DNA from: Diphasiastrum complanatum
Taxonomy: Eukaryota > Streptophyta > Lycopodiopsida > Lycopodiales > Lycopodiaceae
DNA length: 64,000 nt
Direction of reading: 5' to 3'
Assembly (NCBI GenBank): GCA_029204225.1
Contig: CM055103.1
Coordinates: forward strand, 45,718,611-45,782,610
Shown here in pieces: positions 11,387 through 21,422 of this stretch. Made by a program: the position numbers and the translations under genes. Positions within the stretch are counted from its first letter, which is position 1; every line of letters starts with the position of its first letter. The notes beneath the pieces are model-generated. The model did not search any database, was not told where the DNA came from, and saw nothing but the letters and a program-made list of their open reading frames with translations.

Positions 11387-14300
11387 AATGCCTATTTTGT
11401 TCATACCAACACCTAGCATGCTACGAAACTTTTCAAATTTTTCTCTACTAAGCGCCTTAGTAAAGATATCTGCTGCTTGTTCGTTGGTATCACAATACTC
11501 GAGCTGAATTTCTCCGCTTTGTATCTTCTCTCGTAAGAAGTGTTGATCCACCTCAATATGCTTCGTACGAGCATGGTACACAGGATTTTTGGCAAGCTGG
11601 ATGCAACTCTGGCTGTCACACTGAAGAATAGTAGGACCATCCTGTGGAATCTGCACCTCCCCAAGAAGTCTCCTGAGCCATGTTGCCTTGCAGGTAGCTT
11701 TTGCCGCTGCCCTGTACTCAGCCTCTGTCGATGATAAGGTAACTGTGGGCTGTTTCTTGCTACACTAAAGAAATGGCCCCTGAACCAAGGTTGAAAGTGT
11801 AACCTGTGGTCGACTTTCGATCATCCCTATCACCTGCCCAATCCGAATCGGTAGGAGAACTCATGAACTGGCTTGCTACACCAACCGCATAGGAAATGTC
11901 TGGTCTCGTAGTGGTGAGATAAATCAGGCTACCCACAAGCTGCCTATAAAGAGTCTCGTCCACAAACGGAGTGCCATCATCTCTGGATGGCTTACTGCTG
12001 GTATCAATGGGCGTGGAAACGGGTTTGCAATCCTGCATGTTAAACCTGTTCAAAACTTCACATGCATAGTTGGCTTGGGAAATAAACACACAGTTTTCCT
12101 TTTTCCAAACCTCCAAGCCAAGACAATAGTGGACTAAGCCCAAATCCTTCATCTCGAACTCATTTGATAAATGAGCCTTCACCTTTTCAATAAGCTGCCC
12201 ATTATTACCCGTGATGACCAAGTCATCCACATAGAGAACTATCAAAACAATATTCCCATCTTTCTCCTTCACGAACAGGTTGCAATCCGACAAATTGCGC
12301 CTTGGCAAAATAGTCGTCAATACGACTATACCAAGCCCTGGGTGCTTGCTTCAAACCATATAAGGCCTTCTTAAGCCTGCATACCATACTTTCTTTGCCC
12401 TTAGCCTCAAAACCTCGTGGCTGTTCCATGTAGACTTCTTCAGCCAACTGTCCATTAAGAAAAGCACTCTTCACGTCCATTTGATGGACCTCCCAACCAA
12501 AAAATGCAGCCAATGCTAAAACCAACATGATAGACGTCATCTTAGCTACCGATGCAAACGTCTCATAATAGTCCAAGCCCTCCTTCTGTGCATAGCCTTT
12601 AGCAACCAGCCTTGCCTTATGCTTTTCGATGCTCCCATCCGATTTGTATTTGGTCCTGTAGACCCACTTACAGCCAATAGGACGCTTCCCTTTTGGTAAC
12701 TTCACCAAATCCCATGTATCATTCTTGAGAATAGAGTCGTACTCCTCTTGCATAGCATGTTGCCATACCTTCTCATATGCTGCCTCAACGAATGTATGCG
12801 GATCTTGTGAATCCAAAATAGTAGTCATAAGTGCATAGTTTGTCTCCTGGTGTTCATGCTGCTGGGCTTGCCCTTGAGACCTCCTAGCCCCAGGATTGCT
12901 GCTCTCTCCCTCATCCAATATCAAACCATCCTGCACAGTTTGCCAATACCACTTGGGAAACTTCTTCCTTGCAGTTGGCGATGAAGACGGTGAATAGGGC
13001 TCAACAGATTTGCCCCTTTCCTTCCGCTTCCTAGCCTCCTTGGATTCTTCCTCTTGATCAATCATACGATCATCCTGAGGCTCCCCAATATATGGATGTG
13101 GGTCATCAAGTATTGGCACAAATTCACTTGTACCATCCTCCATCTCAAGTTCCTCTATAGGAGGCGTTTGATCTTCTTCAAAGATCACATCTCGACTTAT
13201 GATCCTCTTCTTGCTAGTAAGATCGTAAAGTCTGTAAGCTTTGCCCTTCTTCACTGTATCCCAAGAAAATACACTTTGCTGATTTTGCATCCAGCTTCTT
13301 CCTGTTATCCTTGGGAATATGGGCATAGGCCGTACAACCAAACACTCGCAAAGCGCCCACCTTGGGCTTAATGCCGCTAAATGCCTCTTCTGGAGTCTTG
13401 CCTTCCACAGCTTTTGTTGGACTTCTATTCAACAGAAACACTGTTGTGTGCATTGCCTCGTCCCAAAAAGAGTTGGGCAACCCCTTTGCCTTGAGCATGC
13501 ACCTTGCACACTCCACAATAGTTCGGTTCTTTCTCTCTGCTACGCCGTTTTGCTGAGGGGTATGAGGAGCTGTAAGCTGCCTTTTGATCCCATTGGCCTT
13601 GCAGAATTCCACAAATTCTGTCTTAATGAACTCTCCACCACCGTCTGACCTGAGCATCTTTATCTTCTTTCCTGAATGTTCTTCTACCAAAGCTTTGAAA
13701 TGCAGGAAGTACTTGAATGCTTCAGATTTTAAATTCAAGAAATGAATCCAAATCTTGCGTGAGAAGTTATCAATAAAGGTCATAAAGTAATATGCCCCCC
13801 CTGAAGATTTTGTTTGGGTTGGCCCCCACAAATATGAATGTATCAAGTCAAGTATGCCTGCTGCCCTGGTGGTGCTTTCCTTGGGAAACTTATGTCTTTG
13901 CTGTTTTCCCATAGCGCAAGCCTCGCAAACTGAAGAGCTTGGCTTAACAACTGGAAGCCCCTCCACCATATGATGCTGGTTCAACACCTGCATGCTTTGG
14001 TAGCCAAGATGTCCATACCTCTCATGCCACAACCTATCCACATCACTTCCTTTTGCTGTATAAGCATGCTGACTAGGGATAGAAGTGTATAACCTGTATA
14101 GATTATCTTCCTGCAATCCTTTGGCCACAACCTTCATATTATCACTCAAGTCCAACACAAGACAAGAAGTAGCATCAAATTCTACTTTCATATTTTGTTG
14201 AGTGATAGCTCCTACTGAAAGAAGATTTTTAGCAAGTCCTGGTACATATAAGACATTCTTAATGACTTTGACTTCTCCTGATGGAAGCTTTACAGGTACT

Positions 14301-15413
14301 GTGCCCTTTCCCTTGACCTTGTGTGTTGAGTTGTCACCTAGGCACACCTCTTGTCCATCACTAATCCCCACAAAGATATCAAACCAATCCCTATTGAAGC
14401 ACCTGAGTCAATGTACCAACCACCTATTGTAGCTTGTGAAGCCAATGCAACAGAGAATAACTCAGCTTGCCTTATGTCACTCTACTCCTCTCTTGCAACA
14501 CTCTCAACAACATTTCCTTCTTGCTTCTTTGTGCCCTTCTTTTGGTCTGCAAGCTTCTTCCTGCACTCAAAAGCAAAGTGTCCATATTTACCACAGTAAT
14601 TGCAATTCCCCTTCCTTCGAGGTGTGGAAGAAGTATTCAAGGAGGGTTGTGCTTCTGACATCTGCAAGTTCTCCATTCCTTGCTCAAGTGTTTGTGGTGC
14701 TCCTTTGTTCTTGCCTTTACCTTTCTTCTTATCCTTAGCTGGATTTTGCTTCTTCTTAGAAGCAAAGGCATGCTCTTGGAAATCTTCTCTCTTGGAGAGA
14801 ATAACTCTCCTCATCTTCTCCTGTAACAAGAGACCATAGACTTCTTCATAGGTAGGGATCTTCTCTCTCACTGATATCATCATCACAAAGTTCTGATAAG
14901 CATATGACAAGCTATTCAGAACTATTGGCACCAAGTCTTTGTCAGCAATAGACTCTCCAAGTACAGAAAGCTGATATCTAATATCCTGTATCTTAGTAAG
15001 ATGATCAGTAACTGTCTCCCTTGTCTCCATTCTGAGAGTATACAACTTGTTCTTCAAATAGAGAAACCTGGTTGTACTTGCTGTCTCATACAATGCACAA
15101 AGAATGTGCCATGCATCCGCAGGCCCTTTCGCTGACCTGATTAGAGGAATCGCATTATCCCTCACTGAGATGTTGATGATTTTTCCCCTCTCTTGATATA
15201 GTCCTTAAGTTCAAGTTCAAATGTTGGAACAGGCTCCTCACCTGTCACAAGCTTCCAACATTCTTTGTCTTCAAGAATGTTCTTGATCTTGAATTTCCAT
15301 ATGCTAAAGTTAGTGCCATCAAGCCGGCTGGCTTCACTCAACATGCTCTCTGCAAGACTAGACATAGCTGGATAGAAATAAAACACAAAAGGCAAACTGG
15401 GGTTTTCACCCAA
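11387..15413 (-). pseudogene. Young copia gag-pol polyprotein, five frame changes
   Basis: Gag: starts at MSSLAESMLSEASRLDGTNF (15366), has the UBN2-like core AWHILCALYETASTTRFLYL and zinc knuckle CNYCGKYGHFAFEC (CX2CX4HX4C, about 14580). Protease: WYIDSGAS (about 14400) with the D-S-G triad. Then CLGDNSTHKVKGKGTV and the GAG-pre-integrase block LWHERYGHLGYQSM. Integrase: FIDNFSRKIWIHFLNLKSEA, LRSDGGGEFI and NGVAERKN, so D, D and E are present. RT: QMDVKSAFLNGQL, ALYGLKQAPRAWYSRID and LYVDDLVITGN. RNase H: CDSQSCIQLAKNPVYHARTK and AADIFTKALSREKFEKF. Frame changes occur near 15190, 14390, 13250, 12290 and 11765, the last with a stop in LGSGAISLV. Every catalytic residue I can check is intact. 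Confidence 0.92.
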
Positions 15414-15776
15414 CTAGGGTATGCAGCCACTTGCTCAATAACCCTCAGCTTCTGGATTTGAAACTATCCCCCTGTATGGCTGTCCTAGCCCTTGTCCAAG
15501 ATCCACTCAGAACTTTCACTAAAGTCCCCACTGTAGAAAGCGCCCTCCTACAGTCCTGGCTGTCCAAAAAGACTCAAAAATTTTTGTCCCAAATTAGAAA
15601 CTTTTTGGCTCCATGTACTCCCCTTGCCAATAGTACTCCAACCATGCAGATAGCACAGAGATCATATGCCCCTACAAAAAGTGCTCCCTCCTCAAAGGTA
15701 AGCTGCTCTCCAGGAATGGCAGGAATCTGATCAAAAACAGGTCCAAGCTTTCTCCACACCACAGGCAACATAACCT
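15414..15776 (-). other. Copia 5' leader between PBS and gag
   Basis: About 360 bases of untranslated leader between the primer binding site and the gag start on the minus strand. The frames that are open here (15431-15730 plus, 15574-15801 minus) have no recognisable protein motif. Confidence 0.6.
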
Positions 15777-15788
15777 GCTCTGATACCA
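15777..15788 (-). promoter_or_regulatory. Primer binding site, tRNA-iMet
   Basis: Minus strand reads TGGTATCAGAGC immediately after the LTR end GGAATTTGTCA. This is the known complement of the 3' end of plant initiator tRNA-Met used by most copia and many gypsy elements. Confidence 0.95.
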
Positions 15789-16174
15789 TGACAAATTCCA
15801 AGGCCTAGCTATGGAGTATCATAACAGCATAGTAAGCACACTATGAAAGCTTCAGAAAACCAGCTATGGAGTAGAACACAAAAGCAAGAGAGAGAGGACT
15901 TCAAAGCTCACACAACATGAATGAATATTCAAAGTGTAGTAGGGCGTGGAAACCCCTCCAAAGTTTGGGCTACATATAGCATGTTATGTATAGAGGTGGT
16001 GTCTTGCTAATTCTAGCTCTAGAACCCACATGGGTCCTTAACCTACCTGATTTACTTGCCTAATTAGCACAAGTGGGGTGTACTATGTACATAAATGACC
16101 CCCATGTCTTATGCACAACTTACAAGTTACAAGTATACAAGCCTTAAGGGGCAAAATAGGCATTTATTTCAACA
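15789..16174 (-). repeat. Young copia 5' LTR
   Basis: Partner of 10988-11377; begins TGACAAATTCC and ends TTTCAACA on the plus strand, followed by the target duplication CTAGT. Confidence 0.95.
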
Positions 16175-16179
16175 CTAGT

Positions 16180-16687
16180 ACCCTCCTGTGGATCCATAAT
16201 TATGGCTTTCCAAACCTGCCAACCCAAGTTGAGGTCTAAAATGAGAGTAATCAGGTGTTTTTAGCTTACAAAACCCTCTTATGAAGCGTGCACCAGGTCT
16301 GTCCTGAATGGAACAGCCTTTAATAGCCCTTGTTTTCCTTGCAAATTCATAGAAATCAAGTATCCTTACACCATGCCACAGCAGTATGTAGCCAACATAG
16401 GTTAATAGGGTGATTTCGGCAACAAGCTGGGGTCAAGATCGAAGCCTCTTTGCTCGCAGCTGTCAATGCTGGTCCTGCAGCCTTCAAACCAGATTTTTGG
16501 GGCTCAAATCATCATATTTTCCAACTTGATTAATGCCCAAATCCCTTCTACAGTGCAGCGTTGGCCTACTGCCTAGTTTTGGCTCCAATTTGTGATAAAT
16601 TTTGAGTCTTCTGTGTCCTTCAATCAGTGCTGGTCTTGTGGGCTTTGATCTGCAAATTCTTTGGCAGCCCTCTTCTCAAGAACCTTT
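16180..16687 (-). other. Remaining 5' internal part of the gypsy element
   Basis: Between the copia target duplication and the gypsy PBS. The minus strand reads HFRPQLGLAGLESHNYGSTG close to the insertion point and would continue across the copia into TKFTRVEEVAAKVWRPYF at 10985 and below, consistent with a gag coding region split by the copia insertion. The domain is not identifiable. Confidence 0.45.
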
Positions 16688-16699
16688 GCTCTGATACCA
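16688..16699 (-). promoter_or_regulatory. Gypsy primer binding site, tRNA-iMet
   Basis: Minus strand TGGTATCAGAGC, separated by two bases from the LTR end GGAGTCTGACA at 16702. Confidence 0.9.
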
Positions 16700-16701
16700 A
16701 A

Positions 16702-17168
16702 TGTCAGACTCCAAATTTAAAACTTCACTTAAAACCCTAGCTTATCCCGTGCGCAGCAATCAACAATGTCGATCCTTGTCGATGTCCCTGCATGTACAAA
16801 ACATCAGAGCACACGAAACATGGTGGAGCTGGCTGCCTTGTCTCCTCCCAACCTTTGCTGCATAGATTATGATCAAGAATGCCTCTCTCTAGGCTCACTT
16901 ATGCACATTCCTCAAGCACCCCTTAACCCTAAAGTTTCCTAACGTCGACCCATGGCCAATTCCATGCACAATTGACACTTGCCACTTGGCAGTACCCTGA
17001 CACATAGGCAAGTGAGTAGGCTGACATGTGTCACTCATACACTGGACCAAGTGTCCCACTGAGCATGTGACATGTGTCATGTCTGACCGGTCAACCCTGA
17101 CATGTGTCACTCATTCACTGGACCAAGTGTCCCAGTGAGCATATGACACATGTCCCGTTGACTAGTCA
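16702..17168 (-). repeat. Gypsy 5' LTR (right copy)
   Basis: Starts TGTCAGACTCC and ends GTTGACTAGTCA on the plus strand. It holds two near-identical tandem units of about 76 bases (about 17017-17092 and 17093-17167), each containing TGACATGTGTCACTCAT, GGACCAAGTGTCCC and a second GACATGTGTC-type palindrome. Confidence 0.85.
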
Positions 17169-17344
17169 ACTCTTTCTCATCTTCGAATTCTTCTTCTTTC
17201 TCACTTGCATGTTCAATGATTTCTTCTTCATGAAGAAGAGGTTTGTAACCAATGGCTATTGTAGTTTGTAACTTTGTCAGCACTGAATGTACCTACTGTT
17301 GAATGTTCAATGCAATGCATCATGCATGTAATGTGTTGTCGCTT

Positions 17345-17850
17345 GTGCACTGTGCAGGTTTGCATTTATGTTCGTGGTCATGGAACAACTGCTGAAAGTT
17401 CATTAGGGCTTGAGGCAGATGGTTGTTGCAACTGAGTGGGCACAGTTTGGGCCATCACAGGAGCCCAGGGGTAAGAGATTCGAGCGGATCATTATGTCGA
17501 CTGCATGGGATGAGGCACGATCCATTGTCGTGGGCCTACAACCTATCTACACTGTCCTGCACCTTACAGATCGAGAGGGCTACACATTGGGCCTCTTGTA
17601 TGAGCTCATGGATAGGTGGGCGAGCAACTCCGTCTTTGCACGACCATTAGCCTAGAGAGGTATATCGCCGACACTTATTACTTAAGCCTTACTAGTTATT
17701 AGTTGGTACTAAGTTGTAAGGACCACACTGCAGTCGCTTGTGAGAGAAACTGGAGTGTTCATTCCCTGATTCACACGAAGAAGAGGAATTGACTATCCTC
17801 TGCGCTGTTGGTGTACGTACACGCCAATCTGAGACTTTTGGGTAGACTCC
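17345..17850 (+). pseudogene. hAT transposase relic, C-terminal half
   Basis: Plus strand reads RFAFMFVVMEQLLKVH, one TAG, GLRQMVVATEWAQF, then SIVVGLQPIYTVLHLTDREG and YELMDRW, the region after the DUF659 core in plant hAT transposases. A gap or deletion follows, then at about 17709-17848 ACERNWSVHSLIHTKKRN and VYVHANLRLLG. This is the highly conserved hAT C-terminal dimerisation motif (C-E-R-N-W-S). Stops interrupt both parts. It partly overlaps in protein content with the relic at 1-965 (both contain the LRQ-VV block), so it is an independent copy. Confidence 0.85.
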
Positions 17851-19713
17851 AGACCACTGCAGAGCCTATCCTCACTGCATAGGGCAGATGGGTGGTCATG
17901 TCTTGTGTAACCTCCCTCATAGCCCAGTAGAAGGCTGCTTTCGGGATCAGATTCAGATTCCACAACAGTGAACCTACGGTCCATATCATACTATTATCAC
18001 CTCAAATTTCAGTTATACTCCTAAACCCTAACTCCACAGTCTCCTTAGCAAGCAAATCCTTGTACCCAGGATATGGTTACTATAGTTCTCTTAAACTTGG
18101 GTCATTCTGTTTTGATACGACAGGAGATCTGATTATGCTTATCCTAATATCTGTAAATTTAGAGGACATTGTTTAGCTATTAAGTATTTGTACAGTGAAT
18201 ATATGACATGTACATCTAAGAAGATTATTGCTTTTTTAAAAATGAAAAAGACAGGTTCGAACCATTTACCGATTCGAACCTGGCCTGCCGGTTCAAACTG
18301 GAAAGAATCGGTTTGGATCGGGCGGTTCAAATTGGGGTGTAACCTTGATTCCTTATCACTTCATTTCACTCTACTTCCTCACTATGGTTTCCATCGAAAC
18401 CTTACCGACACACATCCACATCACCCTTCCCCAATTGGCCTCCTTGGTTTAATGATGAGTGTTGTTTCTTACACCTTCGAGTTGTCCATACATGCCTACA
18501 TGAACCACCATTTTCTTCATATCGCTCGTCAACCTCTCCACCATGCACTCCACCATAACAGCATGCCTACGAAGAACAAGAAGGGAAACACCTTGTCGTT
18601 TATGTTCTTCAGTCCATTATATTCATATTTGTAGTTAGTTACACTTGCATTAGATCCTCAAGAACCTGACCTTCTTATGTAGCATAACTCTTTCACTTCA
18701 CCGTTGTTGAGAAACGGTCTATAGGTTTTTATCAATGAACAATATCATGGGTGCCATTTGATATTTAGAGCCACCTCACATGCCAGTGCTAGCAACCCCA
18801 CAAGGGATAGCTATCAATTTTTTTAGCAATCCTAGGACAATCAAAACTAGGGAAGGATAAGTTCCAAGGAGTGTTGGAAATACTCAACCATTCATCATGC
18901 AACTTGAACGTTGTGTTTTTCTTTTCAGGATATTTGAAACATTTTTTCATACACCATCAGGGTTAAATCTTATTCGTCATTTAGATGGATTAGAGATCAT
19001 CGTGTTTCATGGTAGCTTTATCACCAACATGTTGATGAATGTTTCTTGAATAAACTTTCGAATAACATTACCTATAAGTTCATAGCATTCGCAAATTATT
19101 CTCCAAAAAAGGCATCCAAAAAATAATGACATTAAACATCTCATAGTGCACTTTTCATCAAAATTTGTATGAAAGAAATCGACAAAAGTCTGTGTATGAA
19201 TATGATAGTCGTATACATGAGAATCCCAACCAGCCAAGCAATCCAAGAATAAGGGGAACCTTGAAGTTCAACTCTAATCGACTAAAAATTGAACTTGTCT
19301 CCATTTTCTAAAAAAATTCTTTCACTTTTGAAGCATTTAGGAATTAGTATTTTCAAAAAATCGATTACATGAAAATAACTCAATGTTATAAACTTACTCC
19401 AAAGATTAAAGGTTTAGGGCTCATGAAAATTGCATGTACTAAATGTAAATGTTGTTATTGTAGCCAAATTCTCAAGTTGAGAAAAACCAATACAAAAACA
19501 AAAGAAATAATTCAAGAAGATAACTTGAATGTTTCCCAATCACAATATAATCCTAAGAAGGAATCTACTTTAGAAAGGCATATAAAGTTCACAAACAAAA
19601 AGAGTGATTTCTAAAAAATGCTCAAGGGCAACACAAGGCTTTTCCTCATAAGAAATATTTCCTATTTGCAAGAAGTAAAAGAGGAAAATTGACGGGTTTT
19701 ACAAATTTCAAAC
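17851..19713. other. Gene-poor stretch, possible PARP intron or flank
   Basis: No motif-bearing exon found on either strand. If the PARP exons upstream (19714-21422, minus) belong to a live gene, the regulatory and catalytic exons should lie here or further left, but none was recognised. Confidence 0.4.
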
Positions 19714-19958
19714 CTTTGATTTTGTTTCCTTGTTGGTTGCTTCGTCATAATCCATTTCCAACCATGTGTACTTCTTCGTATAAGCAACAAATTTGTGTCT
19801 ATTATGCCAATGATTCTTAGTCTTTTCAAAAAACTTCGCTTCGAATTCTAGTATGGCAGGAAATTCATAGCTATATGGACCAGAAAGTTTGTCTTGGCCT
19901 TTGACTCCCACTCGACCCCAACGATTATAACCGTAATAAGAGCTACCTGTGTCAGATT
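19714..19958 (-). CDS. PARP2-type poly(ADP-ribose) polymerase, WGR-domain exon (partial gene)
   Basis: The exon reads SDTGSSYYGYNRWGRVGVKG, then QDKLSGPYSYEFPAILEFEA, KFFEKTKNHWHNRHKFVAY and TKKYTWLEMDYDEAT. This is the WGR domain of plant PARP2-type enzymes, which helps bind broken DNA and couples it to activation of the C-terminal catalytic domain that makes poly(ADP-ribose) from NAD+. The W-G-R-V-G motif and the plant-typical Y-T-W-L-E-M-D-Y are intact. Boundaries have an AG acceptor (TACCATGTAG) before position 19958 and a GTTTGA donor after 19714. The first codon is split: G from the upstream exon plus AA here gives the Glu of the family's V-L-E-S-D. No stop interrupts it. The gene is incomplete in this window. 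Confidence 0.85.
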
Positions 19959-21295
19959 CTACATGGTAGACAAAAGAAGTATAAACAGCCCATACAAGGG
20001 TAACTAATATCTTAGCAAAAGTAAGACCAAAGTTACTCGTTCAAAATAAAAAATTCAACAATCATTAACATTACAGGTTAGAAGGAATGCTTTTAAATCC
20101 TTGACTACTATATAATATTCAAGCTTGAATCCTCTTCGTACCTTATGAAAAGCAAACTCAAAGTGATTGTTATTAACATTCAATAGGGGAGCAAAATTTT
20201 GAGCTGGAATATCTACCTTATTGGTTTTTCTATAAAAGTCAGCAAGTTGTACCCTACACTCATGACACGAATAGCATTGTAACGTAACCAATTACAAAAA
20301 AGGTTCCACCTTTGAGCTAATGAGCACATTATATAAAGGAATGATACATGAACTTTCTTAGCTTGTAAACAGTTCATGTCAATGAAAAATCTTAGCAAAA
20401 GCTTTTCTGTAGGAGAAATAACATTTAAAATTATTGAGTGTTGAAATATCTTACGAGTAGATACTAGTTCCTCCCATTTTGCTTCAATTTTGGTGTTCAA
20501 CAAAATTTCATGTTTATAAGAAAGAATCCTTGTCCCTATTTATCAATCCTCTCTATGGGCTAACTATCTAAACTACAACTATTTTGATTGAAATTATGCC
20601 ATTTGCTAATCGAGTTTGTAGCCATCTTTGCCAGCTGGATATCAAATATTGTTGAAACTTCTTCCTTTTAAATTTTGAGAAAGTTATCAAGAACATCCAT
20701 TGGAACTCCTGCCTCCCTAAGATGTGAAGCAATTACGACTTTGACCGAGACAATTGAAAAGTTAGTCAGGAACAAATCACTACAAAATGGAAATCAGCTT
20801 CCAACAAAGTTTTGAGATACATATAGGGTTTTACCAATTTAGCAGTTGCGAAATTGGCTAAAATAGCTAGAGAATGTTTTTGAAACTCGGCCAAAGTCAA
20901 AGAAAATAGTTACAAGTACATATACTAACTAGTTATTACAAGGGTGAAAAATAGCTCCCCATATATTCTCTACCATGTATACACATTCTACAAACAATAT
21001 GATAACTTGTCACCAATTCATGTTTATTTGGAAGTTTTTTATATTGCCAAATGCCTAACCTCTAACTGAAGCACAACTAGAGTGATTGTTTCTTAGACCA
21101 TGCTGAAAATCAGGCTGAAAACATGCTGCTAAGCAAGGATGAGAACAAACTAGTCCAGCTTTTAGCTATATATTTTGTCAAAGCCAATATGACATTAGAA
21201 CCTGTGCATGAAAGTTTGACTTACAGATCACATAGAATTTTCCTTGCTAATCCACATATGTCAAGAAGTTGTAAACGTGCATCAAGAAAACATAC
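19959..21295 (-). other. Putative intron between the two WGR exons
   Basis: 1337 bases with GT and AG ends. The minus strand within it has short open pieces such as VIASHLREAGVPMDVLDNFL (about 20690-20750) and VDIPAQNFAPLLNVNNNHFE (about 20140-20220) that look protein-like but match nothing I recognise. Confidence 0.5.
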
Positions 21296-21422
21296 CTAGA
21301 ACTTGAAGGACATAAAATTTGTTGTTGTTGTCACCAACATTTGTTTGGTTGAGCATAGCATCATAGATGTTATCACCCTGCATGCCCAGAACATGCACTA
21401 GATCAATGACTACACATTTACC
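21296..21422 (-). CDS. PARP2-type poly(ADP-ribose) polymerase, exon opening the WGR domain
   Basis: Minus strand reads GDNIYDAMLNQTNVGDNNNK then FYVLQVL, followed by a GTATGT donor at 21295. The block D-x-I-Y-D-A-x-L-N-Q-T-N-V-x-D-N-N-N-K-F-Y is the start of the WGR domain in plant PARP2 proteins. It joins in phase with the exon at 19958. The 5' boundary is uncertain: an acceptor TGCAG at 21378 or one at 21423 (TACCTCCTCAG) that adds GKCVVIDLVHVLGMQ. The latter keeps the H-V-L seen just before this block in family members, so it is used here. Upstream DNA-binding exons were not recognised. Confidence 0.83.

Larger units (their letters stand above)
10988..16174 (-). mobile_element. Complete young Ty1/copia retrotransposon nested in the gypsy
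   Basis: 5187 bases with LTRs of 390 (10988-11377) and 386 (15789-16174), both TG...CA, flanked by the perfect 5-bp target duplication CTAGT (10983-10987 and 16175-16179). PBS (15777-15788) and PPT (11378-11386) sit exactly where expected for minus-strand orientation. The LTRs differ by two substitutions and one 4-bp indel, so insertion was recent relative to every other element here. Despite this, gag-pol needs five frame changes to be read through. The internal domains are gag with zinc knuckle, protease, integrase, RT and RNase H, the copia order. Confidence 0.95.
7260..17168 (-). mobile_element. Ty3/gypsy LTR retrotransposon carrying a nested copia
   Basis: Two direct repeats of about 466 bases (7260-7724 and 16702-17168) enclose gypsy-type pol relics on the minus strand, with a tRNA-iMet PBS just inside the right LTR. 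A separate copia element (10988-16174) interrupts it. Removing that insertion leaves about 3.8 kb of internal sequence, short for a gypsy element, so internal deletions have occurred. The pol frames are full of stops. No clear target duplication was recognised at 7255-7259 versus 17169-17173. Confidence 0.8.

Noticed and set aside
18254-18330. GGTTCGAACC words resembling a tRNA B box
   Set aside because: No A box at the right distance and no cloverleaf; probably simple inverted repeats.
18760-18850. Minus-strand LLALACEVALNI, similar to the L-L-L-C-E-V-A-L-G of PARP catalytic domains
   Set aside because: Only about ten residues agree, the flanks do not match PARP, and no splice sites or neighbouring motifs support it.
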